Source of the DNA: Solen grandis
Taxonomy: Eukaryota > Mollusca > Bivalvia > Adapedonta > Solenidae
Reading direction: 5' to 3'
Assembly (NCBI GenBank): GCA_021229015.1
Contig: CM037789.1
Coordinates: 24,832,256 to 24,896,255, forward strand
DNA: 64,000 nt
Shown here piece after piece: positions 22,735 to 35,136 of the stretch (the first letter of the stretch is position 1; the number at the start of each line of letters is the position of its first letter). The notes beneath the pieces were generated by a model. It searched no databases, was not told the DNA's origin, and saw only the letters and a list, made by a program, of their open reading frames with translations. A program made the translations under genes and the position numbers.

Positions 22735-23455
22735 TGTAGATATCCCGGGCATGGTACCACACTGAAAGACAACCCCCGCATGGTATGACAGGGTTGACAA
22801 CCCGCATGTATGACACTTAGACAAGCCCAGCATGGTATGACACTGTAGAAAGCCCAGAGGGTATGACACTAGACAAGCCCAGCATGATACCACACTGAAA
22901 AGGGACAACCCCAGCTGATACCACATTTGTAAAAAAACAAGCCGCATGATCCCAACATTTTTAAAGACAAGCCCAGAAAGGGTATGACACTGTAGAAAAA
23001 GCCCAGATGGTAGGACACTGTAGACAACCCCCGCATGGTTGACACTGTAAAAAAAGGCCCAGCAGGGTTTTATGACACTGTAGACAAGCCCGCGGGTAGG
23101 GAACACTGTGAAAACCCCGATGATAGGGACACTGTAAACAACCCCAGCATGGTATGACACTGTAGACAACCCCAACATGGTAGGGACACTAGAAAAAGCC
23201 AGCATGGTGGGGACACTAGACAAGCCCAACAGGGTTTATGCCCATGGGACAAGCCCAGATGGTATGACACTAGACAAGCCCAGAAATGGTATGACACTGT
23301 AGACAACCCCGCATGGTATGACACTGTAAAACAACCCCAGCAGGGTTTATGACACTGTAGAAAACCCCAGCAGGGGTATGACACTAGACAAGCCCGCATG
23401 GTGGACACTGTGACAACCCCAGCATGAAAACCACACTGCACCCCAAACCCTGGCA
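22735..23455. repeat. 28-bp tandem repeat
   Basis: The unit CATGGTATGACACTGTAGAC + AAGCCCAG (28 bp, with AAC/AAG variants) repeats roughly 25 times. Many deletions and smeared bases blur individual units. The minus-strand frames of up to 184 codons here are read-through of the repeat, not proteins. Confidence 0.8.
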
Positions 23456-24439
23456 TGTCCCAAAAACAAAGGGAAAAGCCTGGCATGTTTCCCATGCCCA
23501 TTTAAAAGGGTACATTATCCTGCACTTGGAAAACCCAGTCTAAAATTTTCCCTTATATGCTTCTTGACAATGAAATGGGAGTTTTTTAATACAATTTTTT
23601 TAAAAACCCTTTTTTTATGATTACAGAATCTCAAATTGAATGGTTTAAATTAATTAGTTTTTGTTCTGGGGAAAAAAAATTTTTTTTTTCCAGCGATATT
23701 GTTCTTGGGTTTGAAAATCATTTTAAAAATTTTTGACAACTTTTTTATTAAAAATGCTCTCCTACAGGTTTTAACTATTTCCCAAAATTTGGGAAAATTT
23801 CTGCGTAGCAAAGTTAAAATAAACAAACTATATACTGAAGGTTTTTTTGTATCTTGCTGTTTTATCTCAAGCTAAAAATAGGTGTAAATTTTACACACAA
23901 TAGCCTGATAGCTATATTTTGTTTACAATTTTGGGAATTAAAAGGGCACTCACAGCTGCAAGGGATTTTTTTTTCATGCAACAAAATATTAAGGATGTGT
24001 GTGTGTATGTGTTTTGGGATATATATACTATATATAATTATTTTCAGGGGAAAACTCAGTTTAAGGGAGTTTTTCACCCGGGTAATTTTGGCCCTGCTCA
24101 CAATTAAGTCTATCTTGCTGTGACTGCCATGAAAGATTGTGGCTTGATTTGATCCAAAAGCCCTTCCCACTTTCCCACAATTGCAAGTAGACCATTTCTG
24201 GTCCCCCTTTCCCAGTCAGATGATGATGTCATACATGCAGCTGAGGACTTTCTTGTCAGTCATAAAAAGGGCTTTTTTAAAAGTGGAAAATGGGGCCTTG
24301 AAAATTGTGGCAAAGGGGACCTTTTTAAAAAATAATATGTCTCCAAAAAATTTATCCTTACTTGAAGAATCTGATTTTGAAAATTTGCAATGTTTGGGCC
24401 CAAAATTAAAACCAAGCCTTTCATTTAAAACTGATTAAC

Positions 24440-24720
24440 CATGCAAGGCTTTTCTAGTCCATCCCCAGGCCCTCATCCACCCCCGGGGCCCTCACCCTCA
24501 CCTGCCGGGCCCTCATCCATACCTGGGGCCCTTCATCTTCACCATGCAAGACCTCCCCCTTGCCGGGCCCCTTAGGGCCCTCTTTCCACACCGAGGCCGT
24601 CTTTCCTCACCATGCCAGGCCCTCATCACCCCGGGCCAGCTCTCATAAAAAACCATCCCAAGGTTTTGCGGGCCATGACAGGCTCTCCCCTTTAAGCCCA
24701 TCCCAGGCTTTTACCCAAGG
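24440..24720. repeat. GC-rich tandem repeat of about 20 bp
   Basis: Degenerate units around GGGCCCTCATCCATACC, interleaved with CACCATGCCAGGC-like segments. It is strikingly C-rich in an AT-rich setting. A related trace (CATGCCAGGCTCTC) lies near 25441. Copy number and period are uncertain because of base quality. Confidence 0.55.
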
Positions 24721-25489
24721 AATAACTAGAATCTTGATATTTTATAAGAAAATTTGGGTTTAGGGAAAATATTAATAATCCCCCAGACTTACCTCTTATG
24801 GGAATATAAAAGGGCATAATTTCGAGAGGGGAAAAAGTATCTTAAATCTTTTAAATATTGTTAAAAATTTAAAAGGGAATTTTTTTTTTCAAAATTTAGA
24901 CTTCACTCATGATCTATCTATCAAAAAAAGGTTAACAAAAGGAGTACCAAGGGGAAAATAGGACATGTATACACTGTAACATGAAAAAAATTCGAAAACA
25001 AATATCTTTTTTTTATTAATATGCCCAAAAATTTTTTGACCTTAGGAAAACTTTTTTAAAAGCCATATTTTTGTCATGGGCCCACACAAAAAAAATTAAA
25101 AAATTTTCTAAGGGAAACAAAAAATCAAAAAAACTTTTAATTTTTTAAACCCAAAAATTTTTGTTTTTTGTTTTTTATAGAAAGAAATCGTATTCAAAAT
25201 GCAAAACATTCTTTTATCATTACTTGAATTTTATTGTACTTTAAAAAATTTATTTATACAAAATCCTTTTTGGTAAACGCCCAAAAATGAGAATGTATAT
25301 ACATATATAAATACAGTGTCTTTTTCCCCATTGTCTTACAATTTGCAATTGTTATTCCCTGATGTTGGTATAAATGCTTTTTGTGCTATTTAATGCCAAA
25401 AAAAAGTTTTAATGTTATGTTTGTTTTAAAAAACAGGCTCATGCCAGGCTCTCGACTTCCCCAAGCAATGCAAGGCTCTCATTCAGGCA

Positions 25490-27240
25490 ATGTCACCCAA
25501 GTAATTACAGTCTTTTTCCCCCAGGTAATTTTCAGTCTCCACACCAAATAATTACAGTCCCCTCTCACACAGGTAAAATTTTTCGTTCTTTTCACCCGGG
25601 GAATTTCAGTTTTCTCCACACCAGGAAATTTCAGGCTCTCTAAAAAAGGGAATTACAGGGTTTTCTCAACCCGGTAAAATTTCAGTCTCTCTCACCAAAT
25701 TTAAATTTCAATCTCTCCACCAGGTAATTACAGTCCCCCTCACCCAGGGAATTTCAGTCTCTTCACACAGGTAATTACCCGTCTTCTCACCCAAAAGGGA
25801 ATTACAGTCTCTCTCACACAGGTAAATTTCAGTCTCTCCACCCCGGTAATTACGTCTCTCTCACCAGGTAATTTTTCAGCCCCTCTCCCCCAGGGGAATT
25901 ACAGTCTCTCCCCCACCCGGTTTTACAATTTTCTCCAGGTAATTCAGTCTCTCTCATCCAGGGAATTAAAAGTCTTTTTCCCGGTAATTACGGGCTCTCC
26001 CCCACCCAGGTAATTTTCAATCTTCTCACTTTAGGTAATTACGGGCCCCTCTCACACAGGTAATTACAGTCTCTCTCACACAGGTAATTACGTCTCTTTA
26101 ACAGGTAATTACAGTCTCTTCACCAGGTAATTACAGTCTCTCTATCCAAGGGAATTACAGTTTCTCTCAAAGGTTTAAATTTCAGTCTCTCTCACCAGGT
26201 AATTACAGTCTCTCTACGCAAGGAAAAATTTCAGTCTCTCCACCCAGGGAATTTTCGTCTCTCTCAACCCGGTAATTACAGTCTCTCTCACCAGGTTTAA
26301 ATTTCAGTCTCTCTCACACAGGTAATTAAGTTTCTCTCACACAGGTAATTACCGTCTCTCTCACACAGGTAAAATTTTTGTCTCTCCACACAGGTAATTT
26401 TCGTCCTCTCACCAGGTAATTACAGTCTCTCCACACAAGGGAATTACAGTTCTCTCAACAGGTAATTACGTTTTCTCACACAAGGGAATTACAGTTCTCA
26501 CACACAGGTAATTTCAGTCTCTTTTACCAGGTAAATTTCAGTCTCTCCCCCACAGGTAATTTCAGTCTCTCTCACCAGGTAAATTTCGTCTCTCACACAA
26601 GGGAATTACCGTCTCTCTCACTCAGGTTTAAATTCCCGTTTTCTCTACACAGGTAATTACGTCTCTCTCATCCCGGGAATTACAGTCTCTCTCACCAGGT
26701 AAATTTCGTCTTTTCTCACCAGGTAATTACAGTCTCTTCAGAAAGGGAATTACAGGCCTCTCACCCCGGTAATTAAGGTTCCCCCTCTCATCCAGGTAAT
26801 TACAGCCTCTCTCACCCCGGGGAATTTCAGGCTCTCACCTCTCTCATCCCGGTAATTACAGGGCCTTTTCTACCCAGGTTTAAATTTCGGTCTCACCTCT
26901 CTATCCAGGTAATTTCAGGCTTTCTCACCCCGGTAATTACAGGCTCCCCTTTACCTTTTCTCTTTTCCCCGGTAATTACAGGCCCCTTCACCCAGGTAAT
27001 TACCCCCGGTTCTTCACTTTTCTCAACCAGGTTTAACCCCTTACAGGCCTCTCTCACCCAGGGGAATTACAGGCTCTTATCCTGGTATTTTTTGTCTCTC
27101 TTACCCAAAGGGAATTTTCAGGCTCTCTCATCAGGTAATTACCCCCCTCTCTTTTGGGCCCCGGTAATTACAGGCTCTCTCACCCAGGTTAAATTTAAAT
27201 TTTCTCTAAACCCAGGAATTACAGTTCCCCTTTCCCCCCA
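25490..27240. repeat. 24-bp tandem repeat, about 70 copies
   Basis: The consensus unit GTCTCTCTCACACAGGTAAT + TACA is 24 bp; the clearest units are near 26050-26130 and 26330-26370. Each unit joins a pyrimidine tract to CAG|GTAATT. Many units show smeared bases. The 72-codon frame at 27092-27310 is an artefact of the repeat. Confidence 0.85.
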
Positions 27241-30100
27241 TGACAGAAACATAAAGCAAGAAATTGAAGAATTTTTTAGAAACAGCAAACAGCTATTAAT
27301 AGCCCGCTGAAATTGCCCTTACAAACACCATTGTATAAATGGATAAAAAAAAAATCACGGGTAAAGAGATGCAGCCCCAGCTAACTATTACAAACAGACT
27401 TGTTATTTTGATGCAAATATTTACCTTGGTAACAAGGTATCAAAAATGTTTCATCCTGACATCTCCCTTTTTAACTTGATAATGCCACTCAGGTTATAGG
27501 TACTCGATAATTGAGAGATTAAATGAACTACTTATGTTCATTTAAATAAACCCCCCACAAGAAAGATATTGTTTTTGTTTCAAATCTTTATGAAAACCCC
27601 AAGTGAAAAATTCCCATTTACGGGTATATCCAATAAACAAACAATAACCAATATTTCGTAAGGTAAAACCCGGGCTAATTGTATAAAAAGCTTTGTGATG
27701 TGATTAAATGAAATCCCTTATTAGATTTTCAATGGTTGCTTACAGGGTTTTAACATCACTAATAATTTTTTGCAAATTTCAGAGACTTCAGTTTCCCCGA
27801 AAAAAAAACCAAATATAAAAATTTTAATTTAAATTAAAAAAAAAAAATATAGTGTCAATACAAAAAAAGTTTTAACTGGCAAGAAATATTCAATAAAAAA
27901 TTTCTCTGCCCCGGCTGTAATCAGTAAAAAGGGAAGCAAACTAAAACTTAAATTAAAAATTTGGCATTTTATAATTATAAGTACACTTTAACCCTTTTAA
28001 AAAAATTTTTAGAAAAAAGTTTAAGAAAAAAAATTACATCGCTCAATATTTGTGAGAAAAAAAAACAAATAAAAATGTCTAAATTTTGACGTTTTGAAGG
28101 ACAAAAGGGCGAAGGACAAGGGTTAAAGGGGGAATACAGTTGATTTCAAATTTGAAGTATTTGAATTTTTATAGCTGCCCATCAATAAAGCCTGGATGAC
28201 AAAGATTGAAAGGGTAAAAACCCCCAAAATAAATTTTAATGCCCAAAACTAGGGCAATGAATGCAAATTCAGTATACTTCAAATTTTTTGTTTGCATCCA
28301 AATGCCACATGCTGTGAGTAAAACAGTAAACTTGAAGAACATCAAAAAACTCTGTAATTAAAAAAACAATGCATAACTGTCATCCAAATTAAATTAATTA
28401 GCAGTGAAATCATTTCCCAAATTTTGCACAAACTAATTTTGAAACTTTTCCCAAAAAACTCCAAACAAAGAGTGTGATAAACCTGTGTTCCCTGGCTTGC
28501 GAAAAAAATTTTAAAAAATTTATAAGTTTCTTTTTCTTTCATTTTACAACAACTTTCACACGACTATTCAAGGGCATTGACCCGATGACTTTACTTTCAA
28601 AAAAATCTTCACATAAACAGCCTACAAACTAATGATTTCTGTCCGAACATTTATTTTTGAGTATTACTGAAGTTTACCAAGAAGGGGAAATTCCTTAACT
28701 TTGTATTTGTATTTGATCTCCACGGGAACAGACTGATGTGTGTGATTTGAATTGGAGGGGAAAGTTTTATACTAAAGCCATCCATTTTGTTATTTGCTTT
28801 AACCCATCAAAGTATTTCAGTCATTTGAGGGTTGCTGTGATAAACGATTATAAGTGATAAAAAAGTATATAAAGCATTCCACCCCCTCCCCTTTCCCCTT
28901 ATGATTATCTTCTTTTAATGATTTAAGGGTGTAAATAAGTCCCCAAAAACTCAGAAATTGGGCAAAATGTTCAACATGATCTGAAAGATCTGTGTAATGC
29001 ACTCAAAAGGGTCTATGGACAAAATTTCCCGCTTTTGGGGAAATTTATTGGAAAGGAATAAGTAAAAAATGTTTTAAGTATGTAAATTTTTATGCCAATA
29101 AAAAATGTTTTTTTTAATTTTTTATACATTTTTAGAGAAAAATCAACTTATAAAAGCATTTTCCAAAAAAAGTATGTGAAATGGAAGTAGGATAGTTTTT
29201 TTTTACATGGAATGTTTCTCTGCCCTAGGAAGGGTTTAAAAAATTTAAGGTCAAATGATAAAAGCCCTTTGTAGTATTAGGGGCTCATGATACTATCCTT
29301 TGTTATATTCTTTTTTGTTTTTTTAAGGGGGTCATTTGACAAAAAACAAATCCAGTTTTGAGGGAAACCCCCAGTAGTAGTTATTGGGAGTAGTGGTCAT
29401 TCTATTTTTTTAAAGGGAAATTGCTAATTAGGGGATAACCTTTTCACATCTGTTAAGGGGGGGGTCAACCCCCGACCACAGGACCGGATAAGCCATAACC
29501 ATGAAAATTTGGTTGGTTGTATGATAGAATTTTTTCCAGGGAAATTCACCCTGTACAATTTTGCGCAATTTTATTAATAAAGAATTGTAAAAAGTATTAT
29601 TTTTGCCTGCGCGGTTGAATTGAACAAGTTAAAAGGGGAATAAAACCCCAAAAGGAACGTTGATTGGGGGCTCTTGTTTTCCTGTGTAAAAAAGAGTTAA
29701 AAGAAAGGAAAAATTAAGTTGTTAAAAGAAAATTTTTTTTTTGGGCAAGTTTATTTTTCATCCCCTTATAAGTTTATCTTTTGCCCGTAAAAATGCAACC
29801 CAACCCGGTTTCAAAAATTAAAATCCCCAAAATTTCAATTATCAAAATCTTATATCTTTTATTATTTTACCCTTTTTGGGGTTTAACTTTCAAAGAGTTA
29901 ATGAATCTGTTTGATTTAAAAGAAATTTATTGCCCCAAATTTTTTTAAATTTTCTATAATTAAGATACAGAATTTTTTTGCAGTGGTCAAAAAACCCTGA
30001 TTTAAACAATGGAAAAGAAAACCAGCTTTACAAAAGTAGTTGATATTTTGACTTAATGTGATAGTAGCTAGATTCTGAAACCCTCAATTTTCAAGTATCT
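27241..30100. other. AT-rich sequence of suspect quality, no gene
   Basis: No domain, RNA gene or repeat family could be recognised. Chance frames reach 66 codons. A G-run / C-run pair near 29457-29475 (GGGGGG...CCCCC) could fold into a short hairpin but may be a consensus error. Confidence 0.45.
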
Positions 30101-30214
30101 TGTTTTGTTCTTTTTTGTCATTAAAAACCTCTATGACATAATATAATGTTTAATGCATATACCGTCAAACAATATACAAAAACATGGTAGTACCATCCAA
30201 TATGAAAAAAATCC

Positions 30215-30410
30215 ATGGAATTCCAGTGGAATGCTACGTTAAATTTTGGGATCTGCTATTACCGTCGAATAACCAAAATACCATCATATGAAATACCAGT
30301 ATAAGTGGAATACCACTGAAATTGGAATTGAATACCAGTAAAGATACCAATACAGGTGGAATTCTGCTGAAAATATGAATAAATACAAGTTGATACCACT
30401 GCAAACAACT
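30215..30410. repeat. Degenerate GGAATACCAGT repeat cluster
   Basis: About eight loose copies of (T)GGAAT(A)CCAGTG-like sequence in both orientations (ACCAGT / ACCACTG) over roughly 200 bp. Too diverged to give a firm period. Confidence 0.45.
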
Positions 30411-30722
30411 CTCCTGGTTAACATATTTCTTTGAAAACATATATCTAGAGAGGTAAGGTCATAATATGTTTCTATGCTTCAAAACTCGATAGTAACTTGT
30501 TTAAAGTGTTGTGTATTGTTGCACTTTACATGTAATATTGTTATTTGATCTATTAACCATTTCTAATAATTTATTATGCCCATTCATGCATTATTATGAC
30601 ATTTCTCTCAAAATTGACAGCTCTATATGTATAACAGAGGAACAAATAGACTGCACATTTGCATAATTACTGAATGAAAATGGACAAATAAGAAATTATT
30701 TTCAAAATGATGGGTAAGAAAC

Positions 30723-30928
30723 TTAAGGTAATCCATCCATCATTAAATCATAGTCATGGTCCTTCAAATGCTTTAAATGACTTAAGTGCAGATGCAAGCA
30801 TCCACTGACTTGAAGTTATAGGCTCTTTTGCTCTAAGTCTATAAAGGTTTGCATTTACTTTAAAATTCCCACAATCACTTGATGGACCATTGTCACAATT
30901 TCATATAAAGATGGATGGATTACCTTAA
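30723..30928. mobile_element. MITE family Q, copy 1 (TTAAGGTAATCC termini)
   Basis: It starts TTAAGGTAATCCATCCATCA and ends with the inverse, GATGGATGGATTACCTTAA. Length is about 206 bp. Interior blocks GGTCCTTCAAATGCT and GATGCAAGCATCCACTGAC recur in the copies at 39.8 and 49.8 kb. TTAA at both ends could be the target duplication (piggyBac-like) or part of the terminal repeat. There is no coding capacity. Confidence 0.8.
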
Positions 30929-31128
30929 AAAGAATCTGGGAGACTAAATTCATTCTGTAAGCTTTGCAAAACATTAACTTACATCTTGGCAGACACCCAG
31001 TACCTCTACTGATTGAATTTAAATTGATTTGACCAAAGACATATTAAACACAGATAGGAAACTCCTGTAAAAGCCACTGGGGACACAGCAGATTATTGAA
31101 CATGCGAATGTGAGTTCAGGACATCATC

Positions 31129-31383
31129 TTAACCCTTTCCCTCATATAGACTCATTTTGACGCACTCAATAGGTACCACATAAAGCCTGATCTGCAGAAA
31201 ACCACAGTTAAACCTTACCAAATTTAATTATAAAGTCCTCATTTCCAGACCACTGAGGAGCAGCGAACAGCATAAAACCTGATCAGCCTGCGAGTTACTC
31301 TGTAATAACTGTAAGTTAAGTTTATTACATGTTTGTGTCACATAGGTCTTTTCATGGTTTCCTCTATGAGGGAAAGGGTTTAA
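31129..31383 (-). mobile_element. piggyBac-type MITE, copy 2 (family P), altered interior
   Basis: The ends are TTAACCCTTTCCCTCATA at 31129 and TATGAGGGAAAGGG then TTTAA near 31367-31383 (one extra T). The first ~170 bp match other copies. From about 31304 the second arm of the central hairpin is replaced by about 40 bp of AT-rich sequence (TGTAATAACTGTAAGTTAAG...) before the right end resumes at CATAGGTCTTTTCATGG. This copy can therefore no longer form the long hairpin. Confidence 0.8.
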
Positions 31384-31566
31384 ACCCTTACCCTGCTGGA
31401 ACCGTAAGTGCTAACATTTGCCACCAATAAAGAGCCAGGCCAGCCTGCTCTTCCGTGCAGGCTGGCCTGGCTCTTTATTGTTGGCTGACCATCTACAAGT
31501 TTTCATCTTGTTCCAAAACAGGTGCCGGCTAAGTCCATTTGAGAAATTCTACAGGTTAAGGGTTAA
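31380..31566. mobile_element. Second TTAA foldback element with a perfect 24-bp hairpin
   Basis: It starts at the TTAA shared with copy 2 and runs TTAAACCCTTACCCTGCTGG ... ACAGGTTAAGGGTTAA. A 24-bp perfect inverted repeat (31425-31448 and 31457-31480, core AAGAGCCAGGCCAGCCTGC) surrounds an 8-nt loop. Termini are related to, but not the same as, family P. The 62-codon plus-strand frame across it is not a gene. Confidence 0.75.
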
Positions 31567-31569
31567 AAT

Positions 31570-33090
31570 TTTAAGACACCATTTCATAAATATTGCTCAT
31601 GGTTAAAAAATTAAATTAAAAATGACCGGGTAATTAATCAGCTTACTAAATTACTCAATAAGCTAAATATGGAAACTCAATTAATAAGTAACACTCAAAT
31701 GGCCAGTAAAACTTAACTGTTACTCTGTCACAATGTATTGATTTATAGATAATGAAATATTGCTGAATTGCCATAAAACTCATCACTTAAATATGTTACG
31801 TTATACACTTTGTCATATCAGGATATTCAAAACCATTATATGATACACGTAACAAACTCAAAGTCATTTTATGTGGCATATTTAGCAGTTACTTATCACT
31901 TAGCTATTCAAAACTTTCTGAGAATATTGCAAATATTCATAAGTATCTCAGTAAAAACTTTCTTGTTATCCTATTAGGTATCTGCATACAGAACTAAATA
32001 TGCACTAAATTATAAGCACACCTACATGTCAGCCAGTTATTAGCCTTAGCAAAACTGGAATAATTGCCTTTTTTCAAGTTAGTTAATATGGGATTTAAAC
32101 AAGATTTTTTAATCACATAATTATCGGAAACAAAGGCATGTATCGTTAAAATACATGAATATGTGATTGGCAGTGTGGATTACTAACAGACAGTTTTTCC
32201 TGTTACATTGTATGATACCTAAGTCATTTAACTTGACAATTTGCTACTTGCCAGATCATACTGATATGTGACATTTTTCGAAAGTTCAACTGCTACATTG
32301 TAGTGGATAAGTGGCTGGCAGAATATGCACCATCATTTGCATCAAGTTTACTATCTCTTTCAGGTTCAAAATGTACAGAGAGAGAGTTTATGCAAAATTC
32401 AGATTTGATCAACTGAAAAGTACTGCATTATTTATGTATCATGCATATCAGAGTAAAGATATGTCACCTCAAATCAAGCACACGCATACATTAGCTCAGT
32501 TATAGCCGTTGCAAAATGGACAAAGTGACCTTGTAAGTTCACATGATCATGTGCCGCCGCAACCTGTTCAAGGTCAATATGAGGGTTTATTCTTAAATCT
32601 AGGACAATGTGAAACCATCAAAACAACAGCCTTATGTAAACATGACCCCCATATCATATGTTGGGCATTGCTGGGTTGCTAACAGAGACTAGTTTAATCT
32701 TATCACTTTCCTCTGACCATCACTGGTCACAAGATGACCAAAGTCCATTTTCCTCTGACCATTTGCTTTGTCCAATCATATGTATGTAACTTTCTTCTTA
32801 TCCTTGCATTATCTATGGTATGTTAAAAGGAGCACACCTTAGGCCAGAGGTAAACTCCATTTGACACAAGAATTGTTCATGGTCTTCCCAGGTGCAAAGT
32901 ACTGGTCCAACCCAGGAACCATCAAGAAGGTTTAGAATAAGTTAGAATTTGGTTCCCAGTACAGAAGCAGTTTTCTTTAACTACAGATCTAAAGATAGAC
33001 AGTGTGAACTGAGCTGGAAACCAGATGTTTTCATGACTTTCAAAGTACACATTGTCCAACCCAGGAATCTTCCTTAATATGGATTCAGTG
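31570..33090. other. AT-rich non-coding stretch
   Basis: No gene, RNA or repeat family recognised. The 64-codon frame at 32311-32505 lacks any motif. Confidence 0.45.
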
Positions 33091-33093
33091 TAA

Positions 33094-33396
33094 GTTTGTT
33101 TTTTAGGTTTAAGGTCCCGCCGACATTATTTCAATCATTCTGAGAGACAGATATAGTGCTGCAACACTGCAGTATCACGCCGTAGACATATGGCATGATA
33201 CCACACCCAGTCACATTATCCTGACACTGGGCCAACCAGTCTTAGAACTACACTTATAAGCTGAATGCCAAGCAGTTAGGGAGCTATATACCAGTACCAT
33301 TTTTATGACTTTGTAATGTCGCGGCCAGGGATCAAAACCACAACATTCCATTTCTGGGGCGGAATGTCACTCTAACCATTCAGCCACCGGGACCAG
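33094..33396 (-). mobile_element. SINE family A, antisense, near full length
   Basis: Read on the minus strand, the head begins GGTCCCGGTGGCTGAATGG. Box A (GTGGCTGAATGGTTAGAG) is at about 33370-33387 and box B (GGTTTTGATCCC) at about 33328-33339. The body contains ACACTGGGCCAACCAG, TGGCATGATACCACACCCAG and TGCAGTATCACGCCGTAGAC (plus-strand reading). The 3' tail is at 33094-33120. It is the best-preserved antisense copy and shows the whole family layout. Confidence 0.85.
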
Positions 33397-35130
33397 TTTA
33401 ATAAGAGTTGCTATAATTTGTTTTCCAAATGACATCAGTTTAAGTAAGTTCAAACTTTTACATTATACTATAAAATCACCATTATTTATTTAAAAGAAAA
33501 CTAAACAAGATGACAGCCCACTTCAACATGGATGGATAATTTGCAAAAAAAGGAAGGTGTTTTTTGTTTCTTTTTTTGTTTTGTTTTTTTGTTAATGATA
33601 TTCAATACTCTCACAAACAAATTTTCACCACACTTTTAAAGAAGACATTAATTTAGACACATACAATACCTGAAAACTTTACAAATATTTCCCGGTGAGA
33701 TCCACATATCCAGTTTGTAATTCCTGTAACCCTAGATTTATTTTATTAACATCCACACTTTTTGAGTCAAGAAAACTCTGAAAATGAGATATGATATAAA
33801 AAGAGAGAACCTTATAGAAGCAGCCTCTGACAGAAGTGCATATATACAAGTCATCATTAAGAAAGCATCGGCCCCCAGCACAAACATAAAATGCATTAAA
33901 TCTTTTTTGATGTGCAGAACCATTCAGACTCCATGCATATTGAAGCAGTCAAGCCCATTTAATGTGCAAATTTAATTTGTCCATGACAAAATCAAACATT
34001 AATAATAAAATTATCCTTGGAGATTATAAAACTGTCATTAAAAAATAAGTTAAAAAACTAAAAATTATGCAACAAACCCTGTTGATCCATCCAGCACAAT
34101 CATGTAGTGAGTAAAACTTGTCAGGTTTGATAAACACTGTAATACCATGACAGGGGGTTTATTTCTGATCATGCAAGGCCCACAGATAACTTGAATGCAT
34201 AACCCCTCTTGCAGGTTGCTGACCTTTACCTAGATAACAGCTCACACAGGTCGAGGAGTAAAGGAGAAAGGTCTCAACCACTTTTCATTTTACTCAGAGG
34301 AACCTTGCTTCAATTTGTTCAGTTCAGGTAGACAAATCAAGCACATCCCATTTAGGAATCCAAAGAACATATTCTGTGAGACTTCCCTTAAGACCAAAGT
34401 CAAACAGACACCAGAACTTCAGCACAGATAAAACTGACAGTCATTTTGAGGAATCAGAAACTGAAGATCAACTCAACTGAACAACAATTAAATTTTTAAA
34501 AAAATTTAAAAGCAACTTTCATTTAAGACTGCATTTAAATGAATTCACTATTATATGATAGGCTATTTCACTCTTTTGTATTAGAGCATGCATTTAAAAG
34601 TAAAAACAAAACAAGAATCAATTTTCCCACTTGGCTTACGGAAGATCAATACAATACTGACTTCATCAGAAGAATATAGATGCCTAACATCAATACAGAA
34701 TTTCAAAGTTTGAGAACCCTAAACCAGAGCTAACACTGAAAGTGATAATACCCTCTTCATCACTGCTTTGTTCCTGCTTCCACAATAAATTACTACAGCT
34801 ACTAATTATAGATATATGTCCTTAAAAAGTTCACAAAACTTTTCTTTGTATGACCAAATTTTATCTCAGTCATAAAAATGTTCTTTAATCACAAATTATA
34901 TATTTACACAATAAAACATAAAGGAAGATGTTGCATTATACAAACCCATCATTTTCTGCAAAGAAAAAAATGACAAAAATTGAATTACTATCTAACATCA
35001 TTGAATGTGCATATACAGAGATTTTTTTCTTATACAAATTTTAATGAACAGACCAGAGATATGTTGATCATTAATGACGTAATTCAGTTGGGCAACACAA
35101 CATCTAACTTGGACAAAGTCTCCAGAAGAC
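33397..35130. other. AT-rich non-coding stretch
   Basis: Frames of up to 63 codons overlap on both strands near 33738-33975 without recognisable motifs. Nothing else is supported. Confidence 0.4.
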
Positions 35131-35136
35131 TGGACA

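Larger units (their letters stand above)
22152..30100. other. Block of suspect base quality (homopolymer-smeared sequence)
   Basis: Texture changes abruptly after the gap. Runs of A, T, C and G of 4-10 nt are everywhere. Within the tandem arrays, isolated bases appear replaced by copies of a neighbour: CACACAGG becomes CACCCAGG or CACCCCGG, and GTAATTAC becomes GGGAATTTC. Normal texture returns by about 30.0-30.1 kb. Frames here should not be trusted. A trace of the GAGCTACAA / GAGCAAACAG MITE-like sequence is visible at about 22315-22345. Confidence 0.7.

Noticed and set aside
22675..23501. 184- and 143-codon minus-strand frames
   Set aside because: They are translations of the 28-bp tandem repeat in a region of poor base quality.
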